NCBI GenBank assembly: GCA_018660265.1
Contig: JABJKS010000117.1
Location: forward strand, 1-33,319
DNA length: 33,319 nucleotides
From: Rhodospirillaceae bacterium
GTDB lineage: Bacteria > Pseudomonadota > Alphaproteobacteria > GCA-2731375
Reading direction: 5' to 3'
Within the stretch, counting starts at the first letter, position 1, and each line of letters starts with the position of its first letter. Below the pieces are notes generated by a model that was given only the letters and a program-made list of their open reading frames with translations, ran no database searches and had not been told where the DNA came from. The position numbers and the translations under genes were made by a program. This document shows, one piece after another, positions 1 to 6,678 of the stretch.

Positions 1-123
1 CTGGTCGAAAACTACTTCGCCAAGATCAAGGAATTCCGGGGCATTGCCACCAGATACGACAAGACAGATACAAGCTATGCCGCTAACCTAAACCTCGTCG
101 CAGCGATCATCGCCGCAAGATAA
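1..123 (+). CDS. IS5-family transposase, C-terminal fragment cut by the window edge
   Basis: The first 41 codons read in frame to a TAA stop. They contain the end of a DDE transposase: a VENYFAKIK stretch, then FRGIATRYDK. This matches the conserved IS5-family block carrying the catalytic Glu and the downstream R-Y-x-K residues. The rest of the gene lies upstream of the window, so whether the element is intact, or made by a frameshifted orfAB as in the IS427 group, cannot be judged. The stop codon abuts the probable right terminal repeat of the element, the normal arrangement for these small IS. The family call rests on motif recognition by eye. Confidence 0.85.
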   Translation: MVENYFAKIKEFRGIATRYDKTDTSYAANLNLVAAIIAAR

Positions 124-140
124 ATGTCCACGGGCCCTAG
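124..140 (+). repeat. Probable right terminal inverted repeat of the IS5-family element
   Basis: The 17 bases directly after the transposase stop read ATGTCCACGGGCCCTAG. On the other strand this begins CTAGGGCCCGTGGACAT, which resembles IS5-family termini. CTAG at the outer edge could be the insertion target. The partner repeat is outside the window, so the exact boundary is inferred. Confidence 0.5.
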
Positions 141-228
141 ACAAATTCGCGCTGCAGCGGTATGCCCCGCCTTCCCCTATAGAAAATCGGCGCAGATCAA
201 CGGTAGATCGGTGCAAGCGGAGCAGCAA

Positions 229-1329
229 ATGGGTTTCAAATGCGGCATAGTCGGCCTGCCGAACGTGGGCAAATCGACGCTTTTCAATGCCTTGACCAAA
301 ACAGCGGCGGCAGCAGCGGAAAATTATCCCTTTTGCACCATTGAACCCAATGTGGGCCAGGTCCCTGTGCCCGATCCGCGCCTGCAATTAATTGCCGATA
401 TCGCCGAGCCCAAAAAGATCGTGCCGACCCTTTTGGCCTTCGTTGATATTGCCGGCTTGGTACGCGGTGCCTCCAAGGGCGAGGGCCTGGGCAACCAATT
501 CCTGGGCAACATCCGCGAAGTCGACGCCATATTGCATGTGCTGCGTTGTTTCGAGGATGACAACGTCACCCACGTCGACGGTCGCATCGACCCCATCGGG
601 GATGCCGAAACCGTCGATACTGAATTGATGCTGTCGGATCTGGAAAGTCTGGAAAAACGCACCCAGGCCGCCATTAAGCGGGAGCGGGGCGGCGACAAAG
701 AAGCCAAGATGCAGCTGGATTTGATAGGTCGGATCATCGAAGCCCTGCAGGACGGTCGCCCGGCCCGTGATGTGGAAATTTCCAAGGACGAGGCCAAGAC
801 ATTCCGGCAACTGCAACTCCTCACCTCCAAGCCGGTTCTTTATGTCTGCAATGTGGATGAGGCATCTGCGGGTACCGACAACGAATATAGCCGCTTGGTT
901 GAGGAAATGGCGCAGAGGCAAAGTGCCGCCGTCGTCGTGATCTCTGCTTCGATCGAGGCGGAACTGGCACAGCTGGATGATGACGAGGAAGTCAGGGCCT
1001 TTCTCGAAGACCTGGGCCTTTCGGAACCTGGCCTGGATCGGGTTATCCGCGCCGGGTACGATCTGTTGGGGCTGTTGACCTATTTCACCGCCGGTCCGCA
1101 GGAAGTCCGCGCCTGGACAATTACCGACGGCACCCTGGCACCTGGTGCCGCCGGTGTCATCCATGGTGATTTCGAACGTGGCTTTATCCGCGCCGAGACC
1201 ATCGCCTATGAAGACTTCCTATCGTGCAAGGGCGAACAAGGGGCCAAGGATGCCGGTCGCATGCGGTCCGAAGGCCGGGATTATCGGGTTCAGGACGCCG
1301 ACATTCTGCTGTTCCGCTTCAACGTTTAG
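229..1329 (+). CDS. ychF: Ribosome-associated P-loop ATPase YchF (OLA1 family)
   Basis: YchF is a universally conserved TRAFAC-class NTPase that binds ribosomes and prefers ATP. The start at 229 gives the family's typical beginning (MGFKCGIVGLPNVGKST) and 366 residues, close to the 363 of E. coli YchF. GGAG lies six bases upstream; an in-frame ATG at 124 lies inside the IS end and is rejected. The P-loop is at residues 9-17. NVDE stands in place of the GTPase NKxD motif, which is what gives the family its ATP preference. The last ~85 residues form the TGS domain and end in the typical DILLFRFNV. The IS upstream has separated the gene from its former neighbour, commonly pth in relatives, and may have displaced the native promoter. 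Confidence 0.96.
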   Translation: MGFKCGIVGLPNVGKSTLFNALTKTAAAAAENYPFCTIEPNVGQVPVPDPRLQLIADIAEPKKIVPTLLAFVDIAGLVRGASKGEGLGNQFLGNIREVDAILHVLRCFEDDNVTHVDGRIDPIGDAETVDTELMLSDLESLEKRTQAAIKRERGGDKEAKMQLDLIGRIIEALQDGRPARDVEISKDEAKTFRQLQLLTSKPVLYVCNVDEASAGTDNEYSRLVEEMAQRQSAAVVVISASIEAELAQLDDDEEVRAFLEDLGLSEPGLDRVIRAGYDLLGLLTYFTAGPQEVRAWTITDGTLAPGAAGVIHGDFERGFIRAETIAYEDFLSCKGEQGAKDAGRMRSEGRDYRVQDADILLFRFNV

Positions 1330-1377
1330 CCGTTTTCGACAGTTTTTGAATACTCAATTACGACCGCGACGGCGGCC

Positions 1378-1421
1378 CGGCGCTACTGCGCCGCCCCGCG
1401 GAGTGGCGCGCTTTAGCGCGC
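1378..1421. terminator. Two adjacent GC-rich hairpins between convergent genes
   Basis: Two perfect short stems lie between the ends of ychF and the MaoC gene: CGGCGC-TACT-GCGCCG at 1378-1393 and GCGCGC-TTTA-GCGCGC at 1406-1421. Being symmetric they could act on either strand. Neither has a clear T-run directly after it, so a bidirectional terminator role is plausible but unproven. Confidence 0.4.
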
Positions 1422-1439
1422 AAGCGTGAGCGATAAAAC

Positions 1440-1898
1440 TCAGGCGTAGGAAATGGAGATCGTTTCGGCGACCATGACGGGGCGGTCGCTGCCTTCCATC
1501 TCCATGGCCACATCGGCGATGATGCGTATGCCATCACCTTTGACATCTTCCGCAGCCTTCAACGTGGACCGCATGCGAACCCGGCTGCCAGCGGGCACCA
1601 TGCCCGTGAACCGGACTTTGTTGGAGCCATAGTTGACGCCACGACTTGTCTTTTTGATCTCCATAAGCTGTGCCGACAGGCGCGGCAGCAATGACAGTGT
1701 CAAATAGCCATGGGCAATGGTGGTGCCGATGGGCAGCTCGCGCTTGGCCCGCTCTACATCAACATGGATCCATTGATGATCGCCGGTGGCCTCGGCGAAT
1801 TTATCGATCATCTCCTGATCAATGGTGACCCATTCACTGACGCCCATTTCCTGACCCACGTGCTGCTTCAGGTCTTTTGGTGTTTCAACGGTAAGCAT
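1440..1898 (-). CDS. MaoC-family (R)-enoyl-CoA hydratase-like protein
   Basis: A single hot-dog-fold protein of 152 residues, the usual length for PhaJ/NodN-like MaoC proteins. The hydratase-2 signature is visible: FAEATGDHQWIHVD, carrying the catalytic Asp and His, followed by GTTIAHGYLTLSLL. Such enzymes add water to trans-2-enoyl-CoA to give (R)-3-hydroxyacyl-CoA, linking beta-oxidation to polyester or other (R)-hydroxyacyl products. The chain length used cannot be read from the sequence. The start is supported by GAGGAAA seven bases before the ATG. It is transcribed toward ychF and lies 49 bp downstream of the radical SAM gene on the same strand, so the two could share a transcript. A second, longer MaoC protein is at 27144-27998. 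Confidence 0.88.
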   Translation of the reverse strand: MLTVETPKDLKQHVGQEMGVSEWVTIDQEMIDKFAEATGDHQWIHVDVERAKRELPIGTTIAHGYLTLSLLPRLSAQLMEIKKTSRGVNYGSNKVRFTGMVPAGSRVRMRSTLKAAEDVKGDGIRIIADVAMEMEGSDRPVMVAETISISYA

Positions 1899-1947
1899 GG
1901 CGTTTCCTCTTCTATTTCGTAATGCTTTGTTCTTTTTACCGCATCAA

Positions 1948-3054
1948 TCACAGCAGGGAAAGCTGGCCATCCCGTTCCAAGGGCGGGCGGAACTGGCTGT
2001 TGTCCAGCAATTGCTCCTCCCGTCCCTGGTTTAGGCCCAGGCGGCGGCAGGCCAGATCGAAGCGCTGTGCGATCAACGTTGCATAAGGCCCTGTGCCAAC
2101 CATGCGCTGGTGAAACTGGCTGTCATAGTCCTTACCGCCGCGCGCCTCGCGAATATGGCGCATAATACGCTCGGCCCGGTCGGGGTAATGTTCCCCCAGC
2201 CATTCCCGCCACAACGCCTTAATCTCCAACGGCAGGCGGAGGAGGATATAGCCCGCACCTTGGGTGCCGACGGCAGCGGCCCGGCCCAAAATCGCCTCCA
2301 TCTCCATATCCGTCAGGGCCGGGATGACAGGGGCGACCATAACGGTGGTGGGAATACCCGCCTTGACTAAACTGGCAAGCGCGCCGAGACGCCGTTCCGG
2401 CGTTGCCGCCCGCGGCTCCATCCGCCGGGCCAGCTGCCGGTCCAACGTGGTCACGGACAGGGACACCTTAACCAGGCCACGGGCGGCCATTGGGCCCAGA
2501 ATATCAATATCCCGGCAGACCAGATTGGATTTCGTAACGATGGAGACGGGATGATTGAAGCTGTCCAGCACCTTCAACAGCTCCCGCGTGACGGACAATT
2601 GCCGCTCCACCGGTTGATAGGGATCCGTATTGGTACCCAGCGCCATCGTCCGGCATTTATAACCACTGCGCTGCAACTCCCGCGCCAGGACCGTGGGCGC
2701 ATCAGGCTTAAACGACAGCTTGCTTTCAAAATCCAGGCCCGGCGACAGGCCCAGCCAGGCATGGGTCGGGCGGGCAAAACAATAGATGCAACCATGTTCG
2801 CAGCCACGATAGGGATTGATGGCCCGGTCAAAGCCAAGATCGGGGGATTGGTTAAAGCTGATGACTTTGCGGCTGCTATCCTTGGTCAACGATGTGCGCA
2901 GGCTGGGCGGTGCGTCGTCCAGGTTGCCCCAGCCATCATCGCACCATTCCCGTTCCTGGGCCTCGTAGCGCCCGGATTGGTTAGAGGCCGCCCCCCGGCC
3001 ACGCCGGCCGGTGGGGTGCATGCGTTTTGTCGTGCTGTCATCTGTCAGATCCAT
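1948..3054 (-). CDS. PA0069-family radical SAM protein (SplB-like)
   Basis: The protein has 368 residues. CEHGCIYC at 85-92 is the CxxxCxxC motif that binds the [4Fe-4S] cluster used to cleave S-adenosylmethionine. A preceding NPYRGC, a TDPYQPVE stretch and ITKSN further on match the Rv2578c/PA0069 group, which resembles spore photoproduct lyase. The natural substrate of the group is unknown to me. From memory, the Pseudomonas aeruginosa PA0069 gene belongs to the LexA regulon, and here a LexA-type box lies 38-52 bases before the start, so a DNA-damage role is reasonable inference. The first ~55 residues are hydrophilic and basic. It is divergent from the glycosyltransferase at 3143, with 88 bp between them. 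Confidence 0.9.
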   Translation of the reverse strand: MDLTDDSTTKRMHPTGRRGRGAASNQSGRYEAQEREWCDDGWGNLDDAPPSLRTSLTKDSSRKVISFNQSPDLGFDRAINPYRGCEHGCIYCFARPTHAWLGLSPGLDFESKLSFKPDAPTVLARELQRSGYKCRTMALGTNTDPYQPVERQLSVTRELLKVLDSFNHPVSIVTKSNLVCRDIDILGPMAARGLVKVSLSVTTLDRQLARRMEPRAATPERRLGALASLVKAGIPTTVMVAPVIPALTDMEMEAILGRAAAVGTQGAGYILLRLPLEIKALWREWLGEHYPDRAERIMRHIREARGGKDYDSQFHQRMVGTGPYATLIAQRFDLACRRLGLNQGREEQLLDNSQFRPPLERDGQLSLL

Positions 3055-3091
3055 GATTTTTGGACTCTACGACTCCGCAAAAATAAATCAA

Positions 3092-3106
3092 GAACAAATC
3101 AAGAAC
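3092..3106 (-). promoter_or_regulatory. Candidate alphaproteobacterial LexA (SOS) box
   Basis: GAAC, seven bases, GAAC lie exactly here; read on the minus strand this is GTTC-N7-GTTC, the direct-repeat operator described for alphaproteobacterial LexA. It sits inside a perfect 11-bp tandem repeat, AAATCAAGAAC twice (3085-3106). It is 38 bases before the radical SAM start and 36 before the divergent glycosyltransferase start, in the only intergenic space of this region. The match is direct; regulation is inferred. Confidence 0.6.
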
Positions 3107-3142
3107 ATTATTTGACGGACAAAAATAGGTTATGATGATGTC

Positions 3143-3823
3143 ATGATTTCAATTGTCATCCCCACCCTGAACGCCGCCGCCACACTGCCCGCAACTATTA
3201 CCGCCCTGCAGGCGGGGCGGGATAGCGGCCTGGTCGGCGAAATATTGGTAATCGATGGCGGTTCCACTGACCGAACGATGGCAGTTGCAGAAGCCGTGGG
3301 GGCAAAAGTGCTGCACAGCGCACCGGGACGCGGCGGGCAATTGCAGCGCGGCGCAGTGGCAGCCAAAGGCGAGTGGTTCCTGTTCCTGCATGGCGACACA
3401 ATTTTGGCCAAAGACTGGCTGTTCGCCGTAGAAAATTTCATTTCGGATGAAGGCAACCGCAACCGCGCCGCAGCCTTTCGCTTTGCCCTGGATGACCCTG
3501 ATCCCAAGGCCCGCCGTCTGGAAAAGATCGTCGCCTGGCGCTGCACCACCTTTGGTCTGCCCTATGGCGACCAGGGCCTGTTGATATCCCGGCCATTTTA
3601 CGGCCGGGTCGGGGGCTATCGGGATCTGCCGTTGATGGAGGATGTTGATCTGGTGCGTCGCATAGGACGGCGTCGGCTAGCTATATTGGCGGTTGCGGCA
3701 ACGACGTCCGCCAAGCGCTATCGACAGGGGGGCTATGGCCTGCGCCCGGCCCGCAATCTGCTGTGTTTAAGCCTGTATTTCCTTCGCGTACCGCCTAAAT
3801 ATCTGGTCAAACTGTACAAATGA
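3143..3823 (+). CDS. TIGR04283-type family 2 glycosyltransferase
   Basis: The 226-residue protein begins ISIVIPTLNAA and has VIDGGSTDRT and LHGDT, the nucleotide-sugar and metal-binding parts of a GT-A fold family 2 glycosyltransferase. RPFYGRVGGYRDLPLMEDVDL matches the short TIGR04283 group. That group is named for arsenosugar biosynthesis but is widespread where no arsenic genes exist, so sugar and acceptor are unknown here. No membrane anchor is evident. The ATG at 3143 is the only in-frame start near the motif; two upstream ATGs (3132, 3135) are out of frame and no strong ribosome site precedes it. Its stop overlaps the next gene's ATG as ATGA, a sign of coupled translation. Confidence 0.88.
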   Translation: MISIVIPTLNAAATLPATITALQAGRDSGLVGEILVIDGGSTDRTMAVAEAVGAKVLHSAPGRGGQLQRGAVAAKGEWFLFLHGDTILAKDWLFAVENFISDEGNRNRAAAFRFALDDPDPKARRLEKIVAWRCTTFGLPYGDQGLLISRPFYGRVGGYRDLPLMEDVDLVRRIGRRRLAILAVAATTSAKRYRQGGYGLRPARNLLCLSLYFLRVPPKYLVKLYK

Positions 3824-4449
3824 AACCTATGGCAAACGAAAAGGGCACACTGATCCTGTTCGTCAAAGCGCCGCGCCTGGGCGCGGTGAAGACCCGCCTG
3901 GGCAAGACCATTGGCCCCTTGGCCGCCTGGCGTTTCTATAACAGGATGCTATCAAGGCTATGGCGACGCCTTGGCGATGATCCCCGCTGGCGCACCGTGG
4001 CCGCCGTCAGCCCCGACAAGGATTTCGCCCGCTGGCCACAAAATCTGCTGCGACAGCCCCAGGGCCGGGGCGATCTGGGCCGGCGCATGGCCCGCGCCAT
4101 GCAGTGCCATGACGGACCTGTGGTGCTGGTCGGCGGCGATATTCCCGATCTGGGCCCGGCGCATGTGGCCCAAGCCATGCAAGCCCTCAAATGCGCCGAC
4201 GCCGTATTCGGGCCGGCGGCGGACGGCGGCTTTTGGCTGGTCGGCTTGCGCCGTGGCCAATGGGCCGGTCGGCTGTTCAAAAATGCCCGCTGGTCCAGCG
4301 CCCATGCCCTGGCCGATTGCGTGTCCAACTTGCCAGGCACGGCGCGGGTCGTCATGTTGGAGACCCTGTCGGATGTAGATACAGCGGCGGATTTTGAGGC
4401 TTATCGAGACCGCCCACCTAAGAAAGATTACGAGAGAGACCATGAGTGA
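3820..4449 (+). CDS. TIGR04282-type (DUF2064) glycosyltransferase / nucleotidyltransferase-like protein
   Basis: The 209-residue protein shows VKAPRLGAVKTRLG near the N-terminus, VGGDIPDLGPAHV in the middle and FGPAADGGFWLVG after it. These are the hallmarks of the TIGR04282/DUF2064 family, whose fold resembles CofC- and GlmU-type nucleotidyltransferases. Members usually sit beside a TIGR04283 glycosyltransferase, as here, so the two probably act on one pathway. The function is not established for genomes lacking arsenic methylation genes. A second possible ATG is at 3829. The gene overlaps the previous one by 4 bp and the next by 8 bp, forming a compact three-gene operon. Confidence 0.85.
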   Translation: MKPMANEKGTLILFVKAPRLGAVKTRLGKTIGPLAAWRFYNRMLSRLWRRLGDDPRWRTVAAVSPDKDFARWPQNLLRQPQGRGDLGRRMARAMQCHDGPVVLVGGDIPDLGPAHVAQAMQALKCADAVFGPAADGGFWLVGLRRGQWAGRLFKNARWSSAHALADCVSNLPGTARVVMLETLSDVDTAADFEAYRDRPPKKDYERDHE

Positions 4450-5647
4450 CACTGAAGACCTACCTTACGAGGGACTGCGGGTCCTGGATATCTCCCAAGG
4501 GGTTGCCGGGCCCCATTGCGGCATGCTTTTGGCACGCCACGGCGCGGACGTTGTAAAGCTGGAACCCCTGGCGGGTGATTGGGGCCGCGAGATTGGCAAA
4601 ACCTATGGCGACAATTCCGCCTACGGCATGGCCTTCAACCGGGGCAAGCGCAGCCTGGCCCTGGATCTGAAGCACCCGGACGGCAAGGCCATCGCCCTTC
4701 GTTTGGCGCATGCGGCCGATGTGGTGATCGAGAACAACCGCCCCGGCGTCACGGCCCGCCTGGGCCTGGACTATGCCACGGTGGCCCGTAAAAACGCCGA
4801 TGTGATCTATCTGTCCATCACCGGCTTTGGCCAGACCGGGCCAAATGCAAACTTTCCCGCCACGGATGCCGTGATGCAGGCCTTTTCCGGCCTGATGTCC
4901 GTCAACAAGGATGCCGATGGTTTGCCCCAGCGTATCAATCTGCTGGCCATAGATGTGGTCACCGGCCTATACGGTTTTCAGGCCGTCGCACCCGCCCTTT
5001 ATCGGCGCGCCATGCAGAGGGGCACTGGGGCGGGCGGGACACATATCAAGACCTCCCTGATGGAAGCCATTGGTGCCTTCCAATCCGCCAAGATGATCGA
5101 GTACGCGCTTGAGAAAGGCGAGACCGCACCCCTGGGTGTGCCTGTTGGCATGTTCGCGGCCAAGGATGGCTACCTCAACATCAACGCCCGGCGGGACAAT
5201 CATTTTGCCAGCCTGTGTCATGTTCTTGGCCTGCCGGAATTGGTGGACGACCCAAAATACCGCGACGTGCCCGCCCGCTTTGCCAACGCCGACGGGTTGA
5301 TGCCCCTGTTACGGGCGGCGATCAAAACCAGGACATTGCAGGAACTATCCACAGCCCTGACGGCGGTTGATATGCTGTTTGCCAAGGTTCAGGACTATGG
5401 CGACTATTTCGCGTGCGAGCATGTCCGCGAAGTGGAAGCCGTGCGCTGGATCAACCAATCCGGCGTCGGCCAAATCCCCATGCCCATCATCCCCGGCGTC
5501 CGCCCCCCGCGTGAAGGCGACCCTCTGGTCCACGCCCCCCACCTTGGCGAACACAGCCGTGAGATTCTGTCAGAACTTGGCCACGCGGACGAAGACATCA
5601 ACGCCCTGGCCTCGTCTGGTGCCATCGGGCTGTATGCGGGGGTATAG
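4442..5647 (+). CDS. Class III (CaiB/BaiF-type) acyl-CoA transferase
   Basis: Family III CoA-transferases move CoA between carboxylic acids by a mixed-anhydride mechanism that uses one Asp. The 401-residue length is typical. LRVLDISQGVAGP near residue 12 and MLLARHGADVVKLEP match the N-terminal nucleotide-like fold. PATDAVMQAFSG puts the expected catalytic Asp at residue 142. The donor and acceptor cannot be told from sequence. I start it at 4442 (MSDTEDLPYEG); an extension to 4394 would lie wholly within the previous gene. A GAGAGAG stretch just before the ATG may be the ribosome site. The 8-bp overlap with the glycosyltransferase-like gene suggests cotranslation, an unusual pairing. Confidence 0.92.
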   Translation: MSDTEDLPYEGLRVLDISQGVAGPHCGMLLARHGADVVKLEPLAGDWGREIGKTYGDNSAYGMAFNRGKRSLALDLKHPDGKAIALRLAHAADVVIENNRPGVTARLGLDYATVARKNADVIYLSITGFGQTGPNANFPATDAVMQAFSGLMSVNKDADGLPQRINLLAIDVVTGLYGFQAVAPALYRRAMQRGTGAGGTHIKTSLMEAIGAFQSAKMIEYALEKGETAPLGVPVGMFAAKDGYLNINARRDNHFASLCHVLGLPELVDDPKYRDVPARFANADGLMPLLRAAIKTRTLQELSTALTAVDMLFAKVQDYGDYFACEHVREVEAVRWINQSGVGQIPMPIIPGVRPPREGDPLVHAPHLGEHSREILSELGHADEDINALASSGAIGLYAGV

Positions 5648-5714
5648 TCGAATAATACCTAATTGGCGTTATCTGGGTCAGCCCCCAGAAAAAATTCAAA
5701 ATTTTTCGCTCACG

Positions 5715-5730
5715 CCCCCCATATGGGGGG
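5715..5730. terminator. Perfect 16-bp palindrome after the CoA-transferase gene
   Basis: CCCCCCATATGGGGGG is a perfect palindrome, able to form a six-pair stem with an ATAT loop. It lies 68 bp after the CoA-transferase stop. It is not followed by a uniform T-run, although ACGCCC at 5712 can also pair with GGGCGT at 5745-5750 as an alternative stem. A transcription end for the operon is the likeliest role; a protein-binding site is possible. Confidence 0.4.
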
Positions 5731-5867
5731 TTGTCAACCCTTTTGGGCGTCGTTAAGATTTTGTTAGCTGAGGCGGCTACGCGTGAAGTCTGATTGTCTG
5801 GAATTGGGATAATGCGATACGGCAAACGTCTTCCTGGGGGAACCGTGGAGGCAACAAAGGGAAGACA

Positions 5868-6551
5868 ATGATGATAAAAATGAGCGCTTTGGCTGCAATC
5901 GCTATTGCACTGGCCGCAGTTGGGGTTACGCCCGCTTCTGCCACGTTGATAAAATATACCTTCGAGGGAGAGGTTACTAACATTATTAGTGACGATACCG
6001 GTCAGGTTGGTACTGCGGGAATTACCGCGGGGACGACATTCTCTGGTCAGTTCCAATACGATACATCAGCTGTGCTAACAACACTTGTTGGAACATTAAT
6101 CGCCGTATATCCGGGCATTAGCAATGATGTGACCTTTAATACCGGCGGTGCCGGGGTCGTGGTCCAGTCCAGCAGTTCCCGAGTTGTGATTGCTAATCAA
6201 CATCCGTCCCTCAACGACCGGGCCGTATTTGCGGGTGACGGGCTAACCTCCGCAAATTTTACTTACGATGATTCATATGCTTTCTCCGTAGATCTACAAG
6301 ATACAACACAAATGGTCTTTGATTCTCTTGATTTGCCGACAACGGCCCTCCTACTCTCCGACTTTGACCTGATAAGCTTTAACATTAGGGGACTAACCAT
6401 TGCAGGTGGGGAAGACAATTTTACGGGCACAATAACTGCCCTGACCGCCGATATCCCCGCAGTCCCGGTTCCCGCCGCTCTACCGCTCTTCCTATCAGGG
6501 TTACTTGGCCTAGGCGTGATGGCGCGGTGCCGGAAACAAAAAGCGGCGTAG
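5868..6551 (+). CDS. Secreted VPLPA-CTERM (PEP-CTERM-like) sorting-domain protein
   Basis: The 227-residue protein has an N-terminal signal peptide ending about PASA (residue 25). Its C-terminal tripartite sorting signal starts at about residue 199: VPVPAALPLFLSG, a hydrophobic stretch, then a basic tail (MARCRKQKAA). This matches the VPLPA-CTERM class processed by an exosortase in exopolysaccharide-producing bacteria. No exosortase is in the window, so it should be encoded elsewhere. The middle is rich in Thr, Ser, Asp and Gly, as expected of a surface protein, with no enzyme motif recognised. AGGGA precedes the tandem ATGs at 5868 and 5871. Base composition is clearly more AT-rich than in flanking genes, suggesting relaxed codon use or transfer. 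Confidence 0.82.
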   Translation: MMIKMSALAAIAIALAAVGVTPASATLIKYTFEGEVTNIISDDTGQVGTAGITAGTTFSGQFQYDTSAVLTTLVGTLIAVYPGISNDVTFNTGGAGVVVQSSSSRVVIANQHPSLNDRAVFAGDGLTSANFTYDDSYAFSVDLQDTTQMVFDSLDLPTTALLLSDFDLISFNIRGLTIAGGEDNFTGTITALTADIPAVPVPAALPLFLSGLLGLGVMARCRKQKAA

Positions 6552-6587
6552 CGTTTTATATCTGAATTTCGGCGACACGGTGTAATC

Positions 6588-6605
6588 GGTCAAGGTAATT
6601 TGACC
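6588..6605. promoter_or_regulatory. Inverted repeat GGTCAA-N6-TTGACC before the GMC oxidoreductase gene
   Basis: GGTCAAGGTAATTTGACC is a perfect 6-bp inverted repeat with a 6-base spacer, 73 bp before the preferred start at 6679 and 36 bp after the VPLPA-CTERM stop. Its size suits a dimeric repressor of the TetR or GntR type, but no regulator gene is nearby. A weak hairpin terminator is the alternative. Confidence 0.35.
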
Positions 6606-6678
6606 ACCCCCTGGCTCTCCCATACATTGATTGTGGCTTTCGGAATTGCCCGAGGGACCGGCACAGGTAGAGAGTTTC

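Noticed and set aside
388-1164. Long open frame antisense to ychF (258 codons)
   Set aside because: Shadow of a GC-rich gene; no family likeness or ribosome site, and ychF is certain on the other strand.
2551-3135. 194-codon plus-strand frame opposite the radical SAM gene
   Set aside because: Arises from codon bias opposite a confidently identified gene; the translation is low in meaning and covers the intergenic space.
3143-4449. Arsenosugar biosynthesis locus
   Set aside because: Only the two glycosyltransferase-type genes are present; the neighbouring radical SAM gene is PA0069-type, not ArsS, and no arsenic methyltransferase is seen.
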